A stretch of DNA of 64,000 nt, taken from NCBI GenBank assembly GCA_007751255.1, contig CP036296.1:5766001-5830000 (forward strand). The letters are read 5' to 3'. The translations under genes and the position numbers were made by a program. The notes under the pieces are model-generated. The model did not search any database. It was not told the DNA's origin and saw only the letters and a list, made by a program, of their open reading frames with translations. Of this stretch, positions 1 through 7,937 are shown piece after piece. Each line of letters opens with the position of its first letter. The first letter of the stretch is position 1. The stretch is from Engelhardtia mirabilis. GTDB taxonomy: Bacteria > Planctomycetota > UBA1135 > GCA-002686595.

Positions 1-516
1 GCGGCCCTCGACGCCCTCGGGCGCATCGAGCACGACTCGGCCGTGGCGGAGCTCAAGAAAGTCCGCAAGAAGGCCAAGAAGCTGCTCGACGAAGAGGCCT
101 GGGCCATCGAGCTGTGGCGCGCCATGGGCCGCCGCGGCGACGCGGAGCTGATCGACGAGCTGGCCGACGGCTCGGTCACCGCCCAGCACTTCAAGGTCGA
201 CCGCGCCCGCATCCTGGCCCTGGGCAAGATCCGCTCGCCCAAGTCGGTCGAGGCGCTGATGGACCTGATGAAGCGCATCGCGATCAAGGAGGTGAACGGC
301 TTCATGGATCCCTTCCGGGCCTCCCTGGGCGCCCTCACCGGACAGGACGCGGGACACAACCGGCCCCTGTGGCAGGCCTGGTGGAACGACAACAAGCGCA
401 GCCTCGCCCTGCCCGAGGAGGAGGCCGTGATCGAGAACAAGAAGATCCGCGTGGTCTGGGAGGGCTTCTGGAAGGACCGCAAGCAGAAGGACGACGAGGG
501 CGACGGCGGTCGCTGA
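1..516 (+). CDS. HEAT-repeat protein, 3' part (5' end outside window)
   Basis: The reading frame is open from base 1, so the gene begins upstream of the window; an internal GTG at 43 is not needed as a start. About 171 residues are visible. The visible part begins with a helical repeat (AALDALGRIEHDSAV) and continues with paired helices containing 'ARILALGKIRSPKSVEAL', typical of HEAT/PBS-lyase-type scaffolds. The C-terminal third (LWQAWWNDNK, VVWEGFWKDR) is rich in Trp and charged residues and matches no domain I recognise. HEAT repeats usually mediate protein contacts, so no enzymatic role is proposed. The tail is highly charged (KQKDDEGDGG). Whether it is secreted cannot be judged without the N-terminus. 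Confidence 0.75.
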   Translation, partial: AALDALGRIEHDSAVAELKKVRKKAKKLLDEEAWAIELWRAMGRRGDAELIDELADGSVTAQHFKVDRARILALGKIRSPKSVEALMDLMKRIAIKEVNGFMDPFRASLGALTGQDAGHNRPLWQAWWNDNKRSLALPEEEAVIENKKIRVVWEGFWKDRKQKDDEGDGGR

Positions 517-868
517 TGTCCGTGCATCGCCGATGCGCGGTGACGGTTCCGCGATGGCGGGTCAGCGGGCGCGTCCGGTCGAACAAGATGCCCGCGGCCA
601 GCCTGGGACCGCACCTCTCAAGCGGTGGCTCTGGGTCGGGTCCGGACCCGGTCGGCGCCAGCTTGTAGCTCCGCCGATCACGGTCGCCCCTGCGGGCAGA
701 CGCTCCGTCCTGCGACCGTCATCGGCGTGAGACCGCGGCCTGGCGATCGGGTGGAGCCGGCGCTGGGGCACTCTCGAGCTGCTCGAAACCCTGGGTCAAC
801 GTCGCGCTCGAGAAGCGGCTCGAACCGGGCACCGCGGGTATCCTGCTTCGCTCGCGGAGCGGCCCACC
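517..868. other. Intergenic, no gene seen
   Basis: About 350 bases between the HEAT-repeat gene and the sulfatase gene. Short open frames here have no recognisable product and look like GC-driven artefacts. No convincing terminator, RNA gene or repeat was seen. The sulfatase promoter should lie in the 3' half, but no clear -35/-10 pair stands out. Confidence 0.4.
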
Positions 869-2179
869 TTGAGCAACCCGATCCAAAGCCCCCGACGCGC
901 GCCCTTGGCCCTCGGCCTGGTCGCCTTGATCTGGACCGCCGGCTGCGGACGCGGGGTCCCCGCGGGCCCCAACGTCCTGCTGATCACGGTCGACACCCTG
1001 CGTGCCGACTACCTGGAGCCCTACGGCAGTGCCCCGCCCAGCTCGCCGGCCCTGGCCGAGTTCGCGGCCGGGGCGACGGTGTTCGACGAGGCCTGGTCCA
1101 CCTGTTCCTGGACCCTGCCCTCCCTGGCCTCGCTCCACACCGGGCTGCACAGCTCGGCCCACGGCTGCTGGCAGTTCGACTCGCGCCTTGACTGGCGCGC
1201 GGACACCCTGGCCGAGCGCTTCGCCGCCGGCGGCTGGGACACCGCGGGGATCGTCAACCACGTGTTCCTGGGTCGCAAGCACGGCCTCAACCAGGGCTTC
1301 GTCAACTACGACGACGAGCTGGTCAAGGACTTCGGGCCCTCGCACCAGGCGGTGACCTCCGAGACGGTCAGCGACCGCGGGGTGGAGTTCATCGAGGCCA
1401 AGGCGACAGCCGACGACGGGCGCCCGTGGTTCCTGTGGCTGCACTACTTCGACCCCCACGCGGCTTTCAAGTTCCACCCGGCCCAGTCGCCGGCGTTCGG
1501 CACGGAGGAAGACCAAGACCTCTACCGCGGCGAGATCGCGTTCACGGACTTCCACATCGGTCGCGTGCTCGACGCCCTGGCGGAGCAGGGTCTCGACTCC
1601 GACACGGTGGTGGTCGTGATCGCCGACCACGGTGAGGAATGGAACGAGCACGGCCGCCGGGGCCACGGGCACAACCTGCACCGGGAGACCCTGCGGGTGC
1701 CGCTGATCGTGCGCGTACCCGGGGCCGAGCCGCGACGGGTCGCCACGCGCGTGTCGAACGTGGACGTGGCTCCGACCCTGCTCGAGCTGGCGGGCCTCGA
1801 GGACCTGCCCGGTGGTAGCGGGCGCAGCTTGGTGCCCCTGCTCGAGGGCGAGGCGCTGGAGGACGTGCCCGCCCTGGCCGAGCTCGGCCGGCGCGGACCG
1901 GAGCGCCAGACGAGCCTGGGCAGCGGGCAATGGAAGCTGATCCTGCACGAGCCCGAGGGGCGTGCGGAGCTCTACGACGTGCAGGCCGATCCGGACGAGA
2001 GCCGCGACCTCGCCGCCGAACGACCGCGCATCGTCGAACAACTCACGGCCGAGCTGCGCGCACGCCGCGAGGCCGCCATCGTCTCCGCGCCGCTGGACCT
2101 CGAGGCATCAGAGTCGGTCCAGTTGGGCGGCGCCGAACGCGCCGGCCTGGAGGCCCTCGGCTACGTGGAGGGCGAGTGA
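869..2179 (+). CDS. Sulfatase-family (alkaline-phosphatase superfamily) lipoprotein
   Basis: A 436-residue hydrolase of the sulfatase/alkaline phosphatase fold. The N-terminus has a basic stretch, a hydrophobic segment and a lipobox ending in Cys (LIWTAGC, about residue 26), so it is probably a lipoprotein facing the periplasm. Metal-site motifs are present: 'NVLLITVDTLRADYL' near residue 37, 'FDPHAAF' and 'VVIADHGEEW'. At the nucleophile site the sequence is WTLPSLASLHTG: the position of the sulfatase Cys or Ser is Thr, as in phosphoethanolamine or phosphoglycerol transferases. True sulfatase activity is therefore uncertain. The substrate may be a sulfated glycan or a phospho-ester. The TTG start is chosen because it leaves a compact signal peptide. 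The next gene overlaps its stop (TGATG). Confidence 0.85.
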   Translation: MSNPIQSPRRAPLALGLVALIWTAGCGRGVPAGPNVLLITVDTLRADYLEPYGSAPPSSPALAEFAAGATVFDEAWSTCSWTLPSLASLHTGLHSSAHGCWQFDSRLDWRADTLAERFAAGGWDTAGIVNHVFLGRKHGLNQGFVNYDDELVKDFGPSHQAVTSETVSDRGVEFIEAKATADDGRPWFLWLHYFDPHAAFKFHPAQSPAFGTEEDQDLYRGEIAFTDFHIGRVLDALAEQGLDSDTVVVVIADHGEEWNEHGRRGHGHNLHRETLRVPLIVRVPGAEPRRVATRVSNVDVAPTLLELAGLEDLPGGSGRSLVPLLEGEALEDVPALAELGRRGPERQTSLGSGQWKLILHEPEGRAELYDVQADPDESRDLAAERPRIVEQLTAELRARREAAIVSAPLDLEASESVQLGGAERAGLEALGYVEGE

Positions 2180-2826
2180 TGGCCCGCGCAGGCCTGGCCG
2201 CCGCGTTGTTGCTGCTCTGCGCCTGCAGCGACGGCACGCGCGTCGTCGAGTACCCCAACGGCCAGGTCTGGTCCGAGGCCAAGCTCGTCCACGGCCTCCA
2301 ACAGGGTGCCTGGCGCACCTATTGGCCCGACGGTACCCCCAAGTCCCTCGAGACGTGGAAGGACGGTGTTCTCGACGGCGACTACCGCGCCTGGTGGAGC
2401 GACGGCGCCCCGCGCGTCGAGGGCACCTACACCCAGGGCCGCATGGACGAGCAGTGGCGCAGCTGGTTCGAGAACGGCCAGATCGAGTCCGAGGAGTTCT
2501 GGCTCGACGGCCGCCGCGAAGGCACCTCCACCATGTGGTTCGAGAACGGCCAGGTCAGCTCGATCACCGACTACGCGAACGGCCAGGCCCACGGCGACAT
2601 GCTGACGTTCTACGTGGACGGCCGCCCCGAGAGCGAAGGCACCATGGCTGGCGGCGAGCTCGACGGCCCCTGGCGCCGCTGGAGCGAGGGCGGCGAGCTG
2701 CGCTTCGACGGCAAGTACGAGGACGGCAAGCTCCACGGCTACTGCCGTTTCTGGAGCGACGACGGCGAGTTGGACGAGGCCCGCACGGGCAACTACGTCC
2801 ACGGGCGCCGCGCGGGCCGGCGCTGA
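2179..2826 (+). CDS. YwqK/MORN-type repeat lipoprotein
   Basis: A 215-residue protein starting at the ATG that overlaps the preceding stop codon, so it is probably translationally coupled to the sulfatase-like gene. The N-terminus is a short signal with a lipobox (LLLLCAC). The rest is a regular tandem array of about 23-residue units of the form 'NGQ..SE....G...G.W..WW.DG', found in toxin-antitoxin-annotated YwqK proteins and MORN-like beta-hairpin repeats. At least seven units run from about residue 25 to the end. Such repeats form extended beta structures; no enzymatic site is visible. Likely a surface or periplasmic lipoprotein of unknown role. Confidence 0.8.
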   Translation: MARAGLAAALLLLCACSDGTRVVEYPNGQVWSEAKLVHGLQQGAWRTYWPDGTPKSLETWKDGVLDGDYRAWWSDGAPRVEGTYTQGRMDEQWRSWFENGQIESEEFWLDGRREGTSTMWFENGQVSSITDYANGQAHGDMLTFYVDGRPESEGTMAGGELDGPWRRWSEGGELRFDGKYEDGKLHGYCRFWSDDGELDEARTGNYVHGRRAGRR

Positions 2827-3079
2827 CGTGGCAGTCGCCCGCTGCGACGGGGTCCGTGCAGTCCGTCAGGAGCAGCCGAGGCCGTCCGTGACTCGCTGTT
2901 GGAACCCGCGCCGACTTCGCCCTTCGGGGACCTGAGTCGGGGGCTGCCTCAGTCCTTCATGACCCGCAGGCCCGTCCGCGCAGCAGCATCGATCCTGCGG
3001 CTCGACGAGGATCGCACCGAGAGATCTGTTCACGTTCGCCTGCGGTCCATGTCACCCGTGTAGGGCTCTCGTGCATCTC
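2827..3079. other. Intergenic, possible decayed coding sequence
   Basis: No intact gene. On the minus strand, bases 2949-2981 would encode a tail reading ARTGLRVMKD followed by a stop. This resembles the C-terminus of formylglycine-enzyme-like domains, but the frame is interrupted by a stop at 3030. It may be the last trace of a deleted gene next to the MITE copy that follows; the match is too short to call. Confidence 0.2.
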
Positions 3080-3244
3080 TAGTCTCCTGGATCAGAAACT
3101 CGGCGTCACTTCCAGGAGGTCCGATCGATGCTGGCTAGGCGCGCCGACGACGCGTATCCGCTGCGATACTCGGAGGAGGCGCTGGCGACACCAGCGGCGA
3201 TCGGAGCCCGGGAAGTAACGCCGAATTTCTGATCCAGGACACGA
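3080..3244 (+). mobile_element. 165-bp IS630-like MITE, copy A
   Basis: One of five 165-bp copies. It has long terminal inverted repeats beginning TAG[T]CTCCTGGATC on the left and ending GATCCAGGACACGA on the right. The left flank is an intact CTAG; the right TA is degraded to GA. This copy carries the A/T version of the paired arm change (GGATCAG left, CTGATCC right). Inside is AGGAGGT followed by an ATG at 3128 that opens a roughly 39-codon frame starting MLARRADDAY. It lies between convergent genes. Confidence 0.85.
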
Positions 3245-3250
3245 GGCGAA

Positions 3251-3283
3251 TGGGAGCCCAGCGCCTTCTGCGCCGGGCTCCCA
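3251..3283. terminator. Strong hairpin between convergent genes
   Basis: TGGGAGCCC at 3251-3259 pairs with GGGCTCCCA at 3275-3283. An inner GCGC/GCGC extension sits around a five-base loop. There is no T-run on either side. It lies about 85 bases past the stop of the minus-strand propeller gene and may act as an intrinsic-like or bidirectional terminator; this is inferred from structure and position only. Confidence 0.35.
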
Positions 3284-3368
3284 CTCGCTCAAGCGGCGGT
3301 TTCGTGCCTGGCGCGGCACGAACGGAAACGACTCCGCGTGAACCGCTTGGCAACGGAGCCGCGCGCGT

Positions 3369-5000
3369 TCAAGGGCAGCCCAGGAGATGCAGGCCGTTCG
3401 AAAGTCGGACTGTGGATCCTAGCTCGCCCCCCTGCATGTAGAAGGACTGCCCGGCGATGCCCGGCTGGTCGAGACTCAACGGGACCGAGAACAGGCCCCC
3501 GGCGTCAAAGGAAACAACGCTCAGGAACGAAGCGGCGGGACCGACGTCGACCAAGATGTTCCCGAAGCCAAGGTCAAGCAGACCCGGTTCCGCGCTGACA
3601 ACGAAGATGCCCGTAGCGCCAGGAGATGCACCCTCGAGCTGCACGCTGCCTGCAGCCGAGCCAGTCGTCGGTGAGAAGTCGAGATCGAGGGGGTAGTCCG
3701 AGCCATCGTCGAAGGTGCGTGCCGCACAATCTGGGTTGCGACGCAGCGCGACCGGGACGAAGCCGCTGCTCGGGAACGCGAATCCCACCGCGACCAAGGA
3801 GCCGTCGGCCCCGCCGTCGACAGCGCGGGTACTCGCCAAGGGAAGCTGCTCCCCGAACGTCGCAGGGAAGTCCTCGAGGGCGTACCAGCCGGTCGAAAAG
3901 TACTGAGAGGCGAATCGGCCGGTCCCTCGGAGTGTTCCGAGCGGCGTCCGACGAATGTTTCCAAGCGCGTGGAGACTGTCGACTTGGGTCCACACGGAGC
4001 CATCGAACCGCAGGTCGTACGCTTGCCCAGCACCGCCCTGCAGTTTGGCTTCACCCGTCGCCCAGAGCATCGTCGGCGACAAGGCTGCGATCGATCGGAG
4101 CTCGCGCTGGTTGCCGAGCTGAGGAACGGGAAACTCGGTCCATGAAGAGCCATTGAAGCGGGCGCTGAAGGCGTTGGCGTACCCTTGGGATGCCACGTTC
4201 CCGCCTCCAACGACCCACACATCGTTCGGGCCGGCGATCGTGACGGCCCGCGCAATTCGGTCGAACGGAAACGCGGGCGGAAGATCGTGGGCCACGAGCT
4301 CCGTCCCGTTCCACTGCAAGGCGATGGGCACGGCGACGCCCGCAAATCCCCAGCCGGCGAACCAGACTTCGTCAGTGCCCGCGGACTCCACGTCATCCAG
4401 GAAGACCGCAGTGACGCCGGCTGGCGAAGCGGGGACGCTGACGATCTCCCAGCTCACGCCGTCGAAGTGCATCACAAGGGGGAGCGAGTTCGGACCAGGG
4501 TGAAGGTTGCTGCTATCGTGGCTGCCGAAGACCCAGAGATCGCTTGCGCTGGTGCCATCGATTCCTTCGAGGCGAACCGATCCACCGGATTGGATCGGAA
4601 AGACTGGGATTGGCACCTCGTTCCATGTTCCGTTTTCGTCGAAGTGCATCACCCACCCATGGGTCATGGATGTAAAGACGGAACCTGTCTTGAAGCTCCC
4701 GACGCTCCAGATGTCCTTCGACGAGAAGGTCTTGACGTCGTAGAAGCGGGCTTCGATGGCATTCGATGGAGCCATGGGACCGAATGCCTCCCACACGCCC
4801 CCGGGATCGGGATAGAGCACGGGCACGTCCTGTGCCTCCGACTTGGTGGCGCCCAAGAACAGCCCCGCGATTGCGAGGCCGAGCGAGCCTAGCCTGGTCG
4901 AGCGTGGACCTCGCCCCACAGCCCGGATACGCCAACGCAGGGCGCTGGTCGAGACAGTGGGCAGCGAGAGGGGTAAGCTCGGGCGATCTTGGGCGCTCAT
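3369..5000 (-). CDS. Secreted beta-propeller-like protein with C-terminal beta domain
   Basis: A 543-residue protein from the ATG at 5000 (MSAQDRPSL). An in-frame extension to 5366 exists but looks non-coding. After a basic N-terminus there is a hydrophobic export signal (LGLAIAGLFLGATKSEAQ). The body, from about residue 50 to 400, repeats motifs such as 'SSKDIWSVG', 'SASDLWVFG', 'GTDEVWFAG' and 'GPNDVWVVG', as in seven-bladed propellers of the DxWxVG class. The last roughly 110 residues form a separate beta-rich domain ending 'RLSNGLHLLGCP', resembling part of the secreted protein at 49391. Codon use is less GC3-biased than in neighbouring genes, hinting at recent acquisition or relaxed selection. 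Function is unknown; extracellular binding is plausible. Confidence 0.7.
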   Translation of the reverse strand: MSAQDRPSLPLSLPTVSTSALRWRIRAVGRGPRSTRLGSLGLAIAGLFLGATKSEAQDVPVLYPDPGGVWEAFGPMAPSNAIEARFYDVKTFSSKDIWSVGSFKTGSVFTSMTHGWVMHFDENGTWNEVPIPVFPIQSGGSVRLEGIDGTSASDLWVFGSHDSSNLHPGPNSLPLVMHFDGVSWEIVSVPASPAGVTAVFLDDVESAGTDEVWFAGWGFAGVAVPIALQWNGTELVAHDLPPAFPFDRIARAVTIAGPNDVWVVGGGNVASQGYANAFSARFNGSSWTEFPVPQLGNQRELRSIAALSPTMLWATGEAKLQGGAGQAYDLRFDGSVWTQVDSLHALGNIRRTPLGTLRGTGRFASQYFSTGWYALEDFPATFGEQLPLASTRAVDGGADGSLVAVGFAFPSSGFVPVALRRNPDCAARTFDDGSDYPLDLDFSPTTGSAAGSVQLEGASPGATGIFVVSAEPGLLDLGFGNILVDVGPAASFLSVVSFDAGGLFSVPLSLDQPGIAGQSFYMQGGELGSTVRLSNGLHLLGCP

Positions 5001-5265
5001 GGTCGTCGCTACCGCGGTGGCGGCCGTTCCTGTGAGGTGAATCAGGAGACAGATGGGTGGAGTCGCTCTCGCGAATCGACACGATCCCGAGACGCGCAAA
5101 CTCCGTACCAGCCCAACAACTCCACGACCGGGTGCTTTGGAGGAGGCTCGGATCCAGGAACTAGACCTGCGTCCAAGTCCCGGATGGGGCTTCAGGATCT
5201 CGTGTGGGTCGCGGGATCGAGGCCGCCAAGGGCGGCCCAGGACGAGTTCATCGAGTGACGGGACA

Positions 5266-5992
5266 GTGCGTGGTTCAGCCATCGCCCTGCTCACCGCGAT
5301 CGTCGGGTCGTGTGTTTGGCTGACAGCCCGATCGGAGGACGAAGCGCGAAGTCTCCCGGCGGCCACGCAGGGAGGGCGTCACCGGAGTCTCGATTCCCAC
5401 GGTGTCAGACCTGAGGACTGCACGAACTCTCGATGGGAGTCGGCAGGACCTTCGCACTTCAACCGGAGCCGAGCCGAGTGCGTCCCAGGTGCGCATCCAC
5501 CTCCGGTACGCGAACGGGATCGCGGCGACCTTCGTGGATATTGCACTGATCCGGGGGCCGCGGGAGAGCCAGGGGCTAGACGACGCAGCCGAGTCCGCCG
5601 CGAGCGCTGAAGGAGTCTTGCTCGACCGGGGCGTCAGTGACGCGAACGGATCCCAGGCGCTGCGAGTCGGCCACTGGACAGGGCCCGACGGCCTCGCGTT
5701 CGAGGTCCGGGGGTCGCCTCGACTCAGGATCGACGAAGTGACGTGGAGCCTCGCCTACGACGATCGAGTCAACGCGGTCGCCGAGTTTCGAGAGGCTCCA
5801 ATTCACATCAGGACTCTCACCGCGGGCGGCGACGGGTTGCCCAACTGTGCGCTCCAGGCAGCCGTCGTGTCTTCGGGCTCCGACGCCGGGCAACCTCCGA
5901 AGATCCGGCTAGGAGTCCGGGCCATGGGGGGCGCGAGCCGGCAAGCCTGCAATCGTGCCCCTTGTCGGTATCCAGGACTCCGCGACAGCCTG
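5266..5992 (+). pseudogene. Possible frameshifted remnant of a secreted or anchored protein
   Basis: A GTG at 5266 opens a frame with a convincing N-terminal membrane or signal segment (GSAIALLTAIVGSCVWLTARSE). It then loses sense near 5370. The adjacent frame from about 5360 reads protein-like sequence ('ASQVRIHLRYANGIAATFVD', 'GVLLDRGVSDANGSQALRVG') that continues into the convergent glycosyltransferase gene without a natural end. One frameshift plus 3' truncation would explain both. The downstream part faintly resembles carboxypeptidase-regulatory-like beta domains. It could instead be non-coding; a check needs a homologue spanning both frames. Confidence 0.3.
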
Positions 5993-7633
5993 TCAGCCGC
6001 CCCACACCCAGACTTCCTGGAACGGATACAGCCAGTCGTGGGGCGCGGGTGAGAGTCCGAAGCTGAACAGGCGGCGCAGGGCGGGGGAGATTCCGGCGAA
6101 TCGCTGCGGGGCGCCGTAGCGGGCGTCGAGGGCGGCCAGGAAGGCGCGGGCTTCGGGATCGTCCAGGCGCAGTTCCTCGCGCCAGTCGAACTCGCTGGCG
6201 ACGAAGGCGTCGGCGGCTTCGCGTGACAGGACCGCGGGGTCGAATCCGGTGGGTGCGGCGAAGGTGAAGGGCGAGTCGCCGGCGGCTAGGCGGGCTTCGA
6301 AGCGAGGTTTGAGCTTGGGGCCGCCGTTCTCTCGCACGAAGGGCGGGTGAAAGAATGTCGGGACGACCGTGGTGCCGATGAGTGCGCCGGGTTCGAGCTC
6401 GGTCTCGCAGAATTCGAGGGCGCGCTGGCGTGGATCGGGCGCGAGCAACGCCGAGGCTTGCAGCGTGGAGAGGGCTCCGGTGGTGACGAGCAAGACAGTG
6501 GCTGCGAGCCGCCGCGCTGACGTGAGCCGCTCCGCGCGGCCGGCGATCAGCGCACCGGCGGCTACGCACAGGACGGGCGCCAGGGGCAAGAGGTAGCGCA
6601 TGAAGCGCACTTTCGACGTGCCGAGTAGGCCGAACACGAGCAGGCCGAAGCCGGCGGCGATCAGGCCGCCGCGTCCTCCCCGGCGAGCCAGGGGCACCAG
6701 CCCGATCACGCCGACGGCGAGCAACGGCCAGCCGAGCAGGAAGGGCAGGTTGGTGACGAGGTGGTAGCTCCAACCGTCACCGGTGGCTTCGAACAGGTTG
6801 CCGTGGCCCGAGCGCGGGTGCTGCACCAGCTCGTACTCGAGGTCGCGCAGGAACTCGGCGCTGGAGAGGAAGGCGTGGGGCGTGCAGCCCGCGAAGGTCG
6901 CGAGGGACGCCAGGCCCGCGAGCAGCGCGCGTGCGAGCCTGGTCCTCGCGCTCGCCGCGCCCACGCCGATCCACGCCGCCACCACCGGCGCGAGGACCAC
7001 CGCTCCCGCGCTGTACTTGACCGCCGCGGCGAGCCCACCCACGACCCCCGCGATCAACAGCCAGCGCCCCGGTCGACCCTCGCCCGGATCGAGGGCCCGC
7101 GCCGTTGACGCCAGGGCCAGGACCACGAAGGCCGTCGCCGGCGCGTCGGGCGTGGCCCAGGCCGAGAGCAGCGCGGCTCCGGGCGCGACCGCGAGGGCCA
7201 GCGCTGCGACGGTCGCCGCGGCGCCCCCGAGCAGCCTGCGCGCCAAGGCCCAGGTCGCGCCGATCGCCACCAAGCCCGCGATGAGGCTCACCGTCCTGCC
7301 GACCAGGTGCCAGCCGCGCGGACCGTCAATCACCCCCAACCAGGCGAGCGGCGCACCCAAGGCCGCCGGCAGGTACACCGCCAGGCTCCCGTACTGGAAG
7401 CGCGTCGGGTGCAGGGTCGGCTCCGTCGCCACCCGCCGCGCGGCGTCGACCAGGCGGTACTCGTCCGGGTGGAACGACCACAGGTGCCCTTCGCCCGGCA
7501 GGCCCCAGCCCATCCCGGCCAGGCGCAGGAGCAGTCCGAGCCCGAGGGCGACCCACAGGCCCCCACGTCCGCCCGCGATGGAGGTCGGCGCGCCGGGATC
7601 GGCCAATGGGCATGCACTCGCCATCGCGGCCAT
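5993..7633 (-). CDS. GT39/ArnT-like membrane glycosyltransferase
   Basis: A 546-residue polytopic protein, from the ATG at 7633. It has an early transmembrane helix followed by 'WSFHPDEYRLVDAARR', the luminal Asp-Glu loop typical of GT-C enzymes of the dolichyl-phosphate-mannose/ArnT/PMT type. About ten hydrophobic helices follow, then a soluble C-terminal region of about 120 residues. Such enzymes move a sugar from a polyprenyl-phosphate carrier to a lipid or protein on the outer face of the inner membrane. The acceptor is unknown. A functionally similar gene lies divergently at 7938, with a shared upstream region of about 300 bp. The open frame continues upstream of 7633, but that extension is rich in Arg and Pro and looks non-coding. 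Confidence 0.8.
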   Translation of the reverse strand: MAAMASACPLADPGAPTSIAGGRGGLWVALGLGLLLRLAGMGWGLPGEGHLWSFHPDEYRLVDAARRVATEPTLHPTRFQYGSLAVYLPAALGAPLAWLGVIDGPRGWHLVGRTVSLIAGLVAIGATWALARRLLGGAAATVAALALAVAPGAALLSAWATPDAPATAFVVLALASTARALDPGEGRPGRWLLIAGVVGGLAAAVKYSAGAVVLAPVVAAWIGVGAASARTRLARALLAGLASLATFAGCTPHAFLSSAEFLRDLEYELVQHPRSGHGNLFEATGDGWSYHLVTNLPFLLGWPLLAVGVIGLVPLARRGGRGGLIAAGFGLLVFGLLGTSKVRFMRYLLPLAPVLCVAAGALIAGRAERLTSARRLAATVLLVTTGALSTLQASALLAPDPRQRALEFCETELEPGALIGTTVVPTFFHPPFVRENGGPKLKPRFEARLAAGDSPFTFAAPTGFDPAVLSREAADAFVASEFDWREELRLDDPEARAFLAALDARYGAPQRFAGISPALRRLFSFGLSPAPHDWLYPFQEVWVWGG

Positions 7634-7937
7634 TGTGCGCGGCGCCGACACGCCGGAGCCAGCTTCGGTCGCGCGCGGCGAGTTCGCGGGCACAGGCTTC
7701 GCATCACCACGCGGTCGCTCGCTCCATGAACAGAACCTCCGTCGGCGGGGCGAGTCGACTTCCCCTGCCCAGGGGCACGGCGCGACTCCACCGCGCGGCT
7801 GCATCCCGTCGAGAACAGGGAGCGAGGCCCGCCCGCCAACCCGCCGACCCAACACCTCGACCGGGGTGGCATCGCTCCCCCGCCGCCGGCATCCTCCCTG
7901 GCGCGCGGCGCTCCCCCACCCTCCGCGCGCACCACCG
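7634..7937. other. Divergent intergenic region between two glycosyltransferase genes
   Basis: About 300 bases that should hold the promoters of both divergent genes. No inverted repeat, RNA gene or recognisable operator was seen. Apparent open frames in it are GC-driven. Confidence 0.4.

Noticed and set aside
719-2041. A 440-codon open frame on the minus strand, antisense to the sulfatase-like gene
   Set aside because: It mirrors the plus-strand gene with its metal motifs and has no recognisable domain; such frames are common in GC-rich DNA because stop codons are rare.
2949-3029. C-terminus of a formylglycine-enzyme-like gene on the minus strand
   Set aside because: Only about 27 codons to the nearest in-frame stop, with a weak match in the last ten residues.
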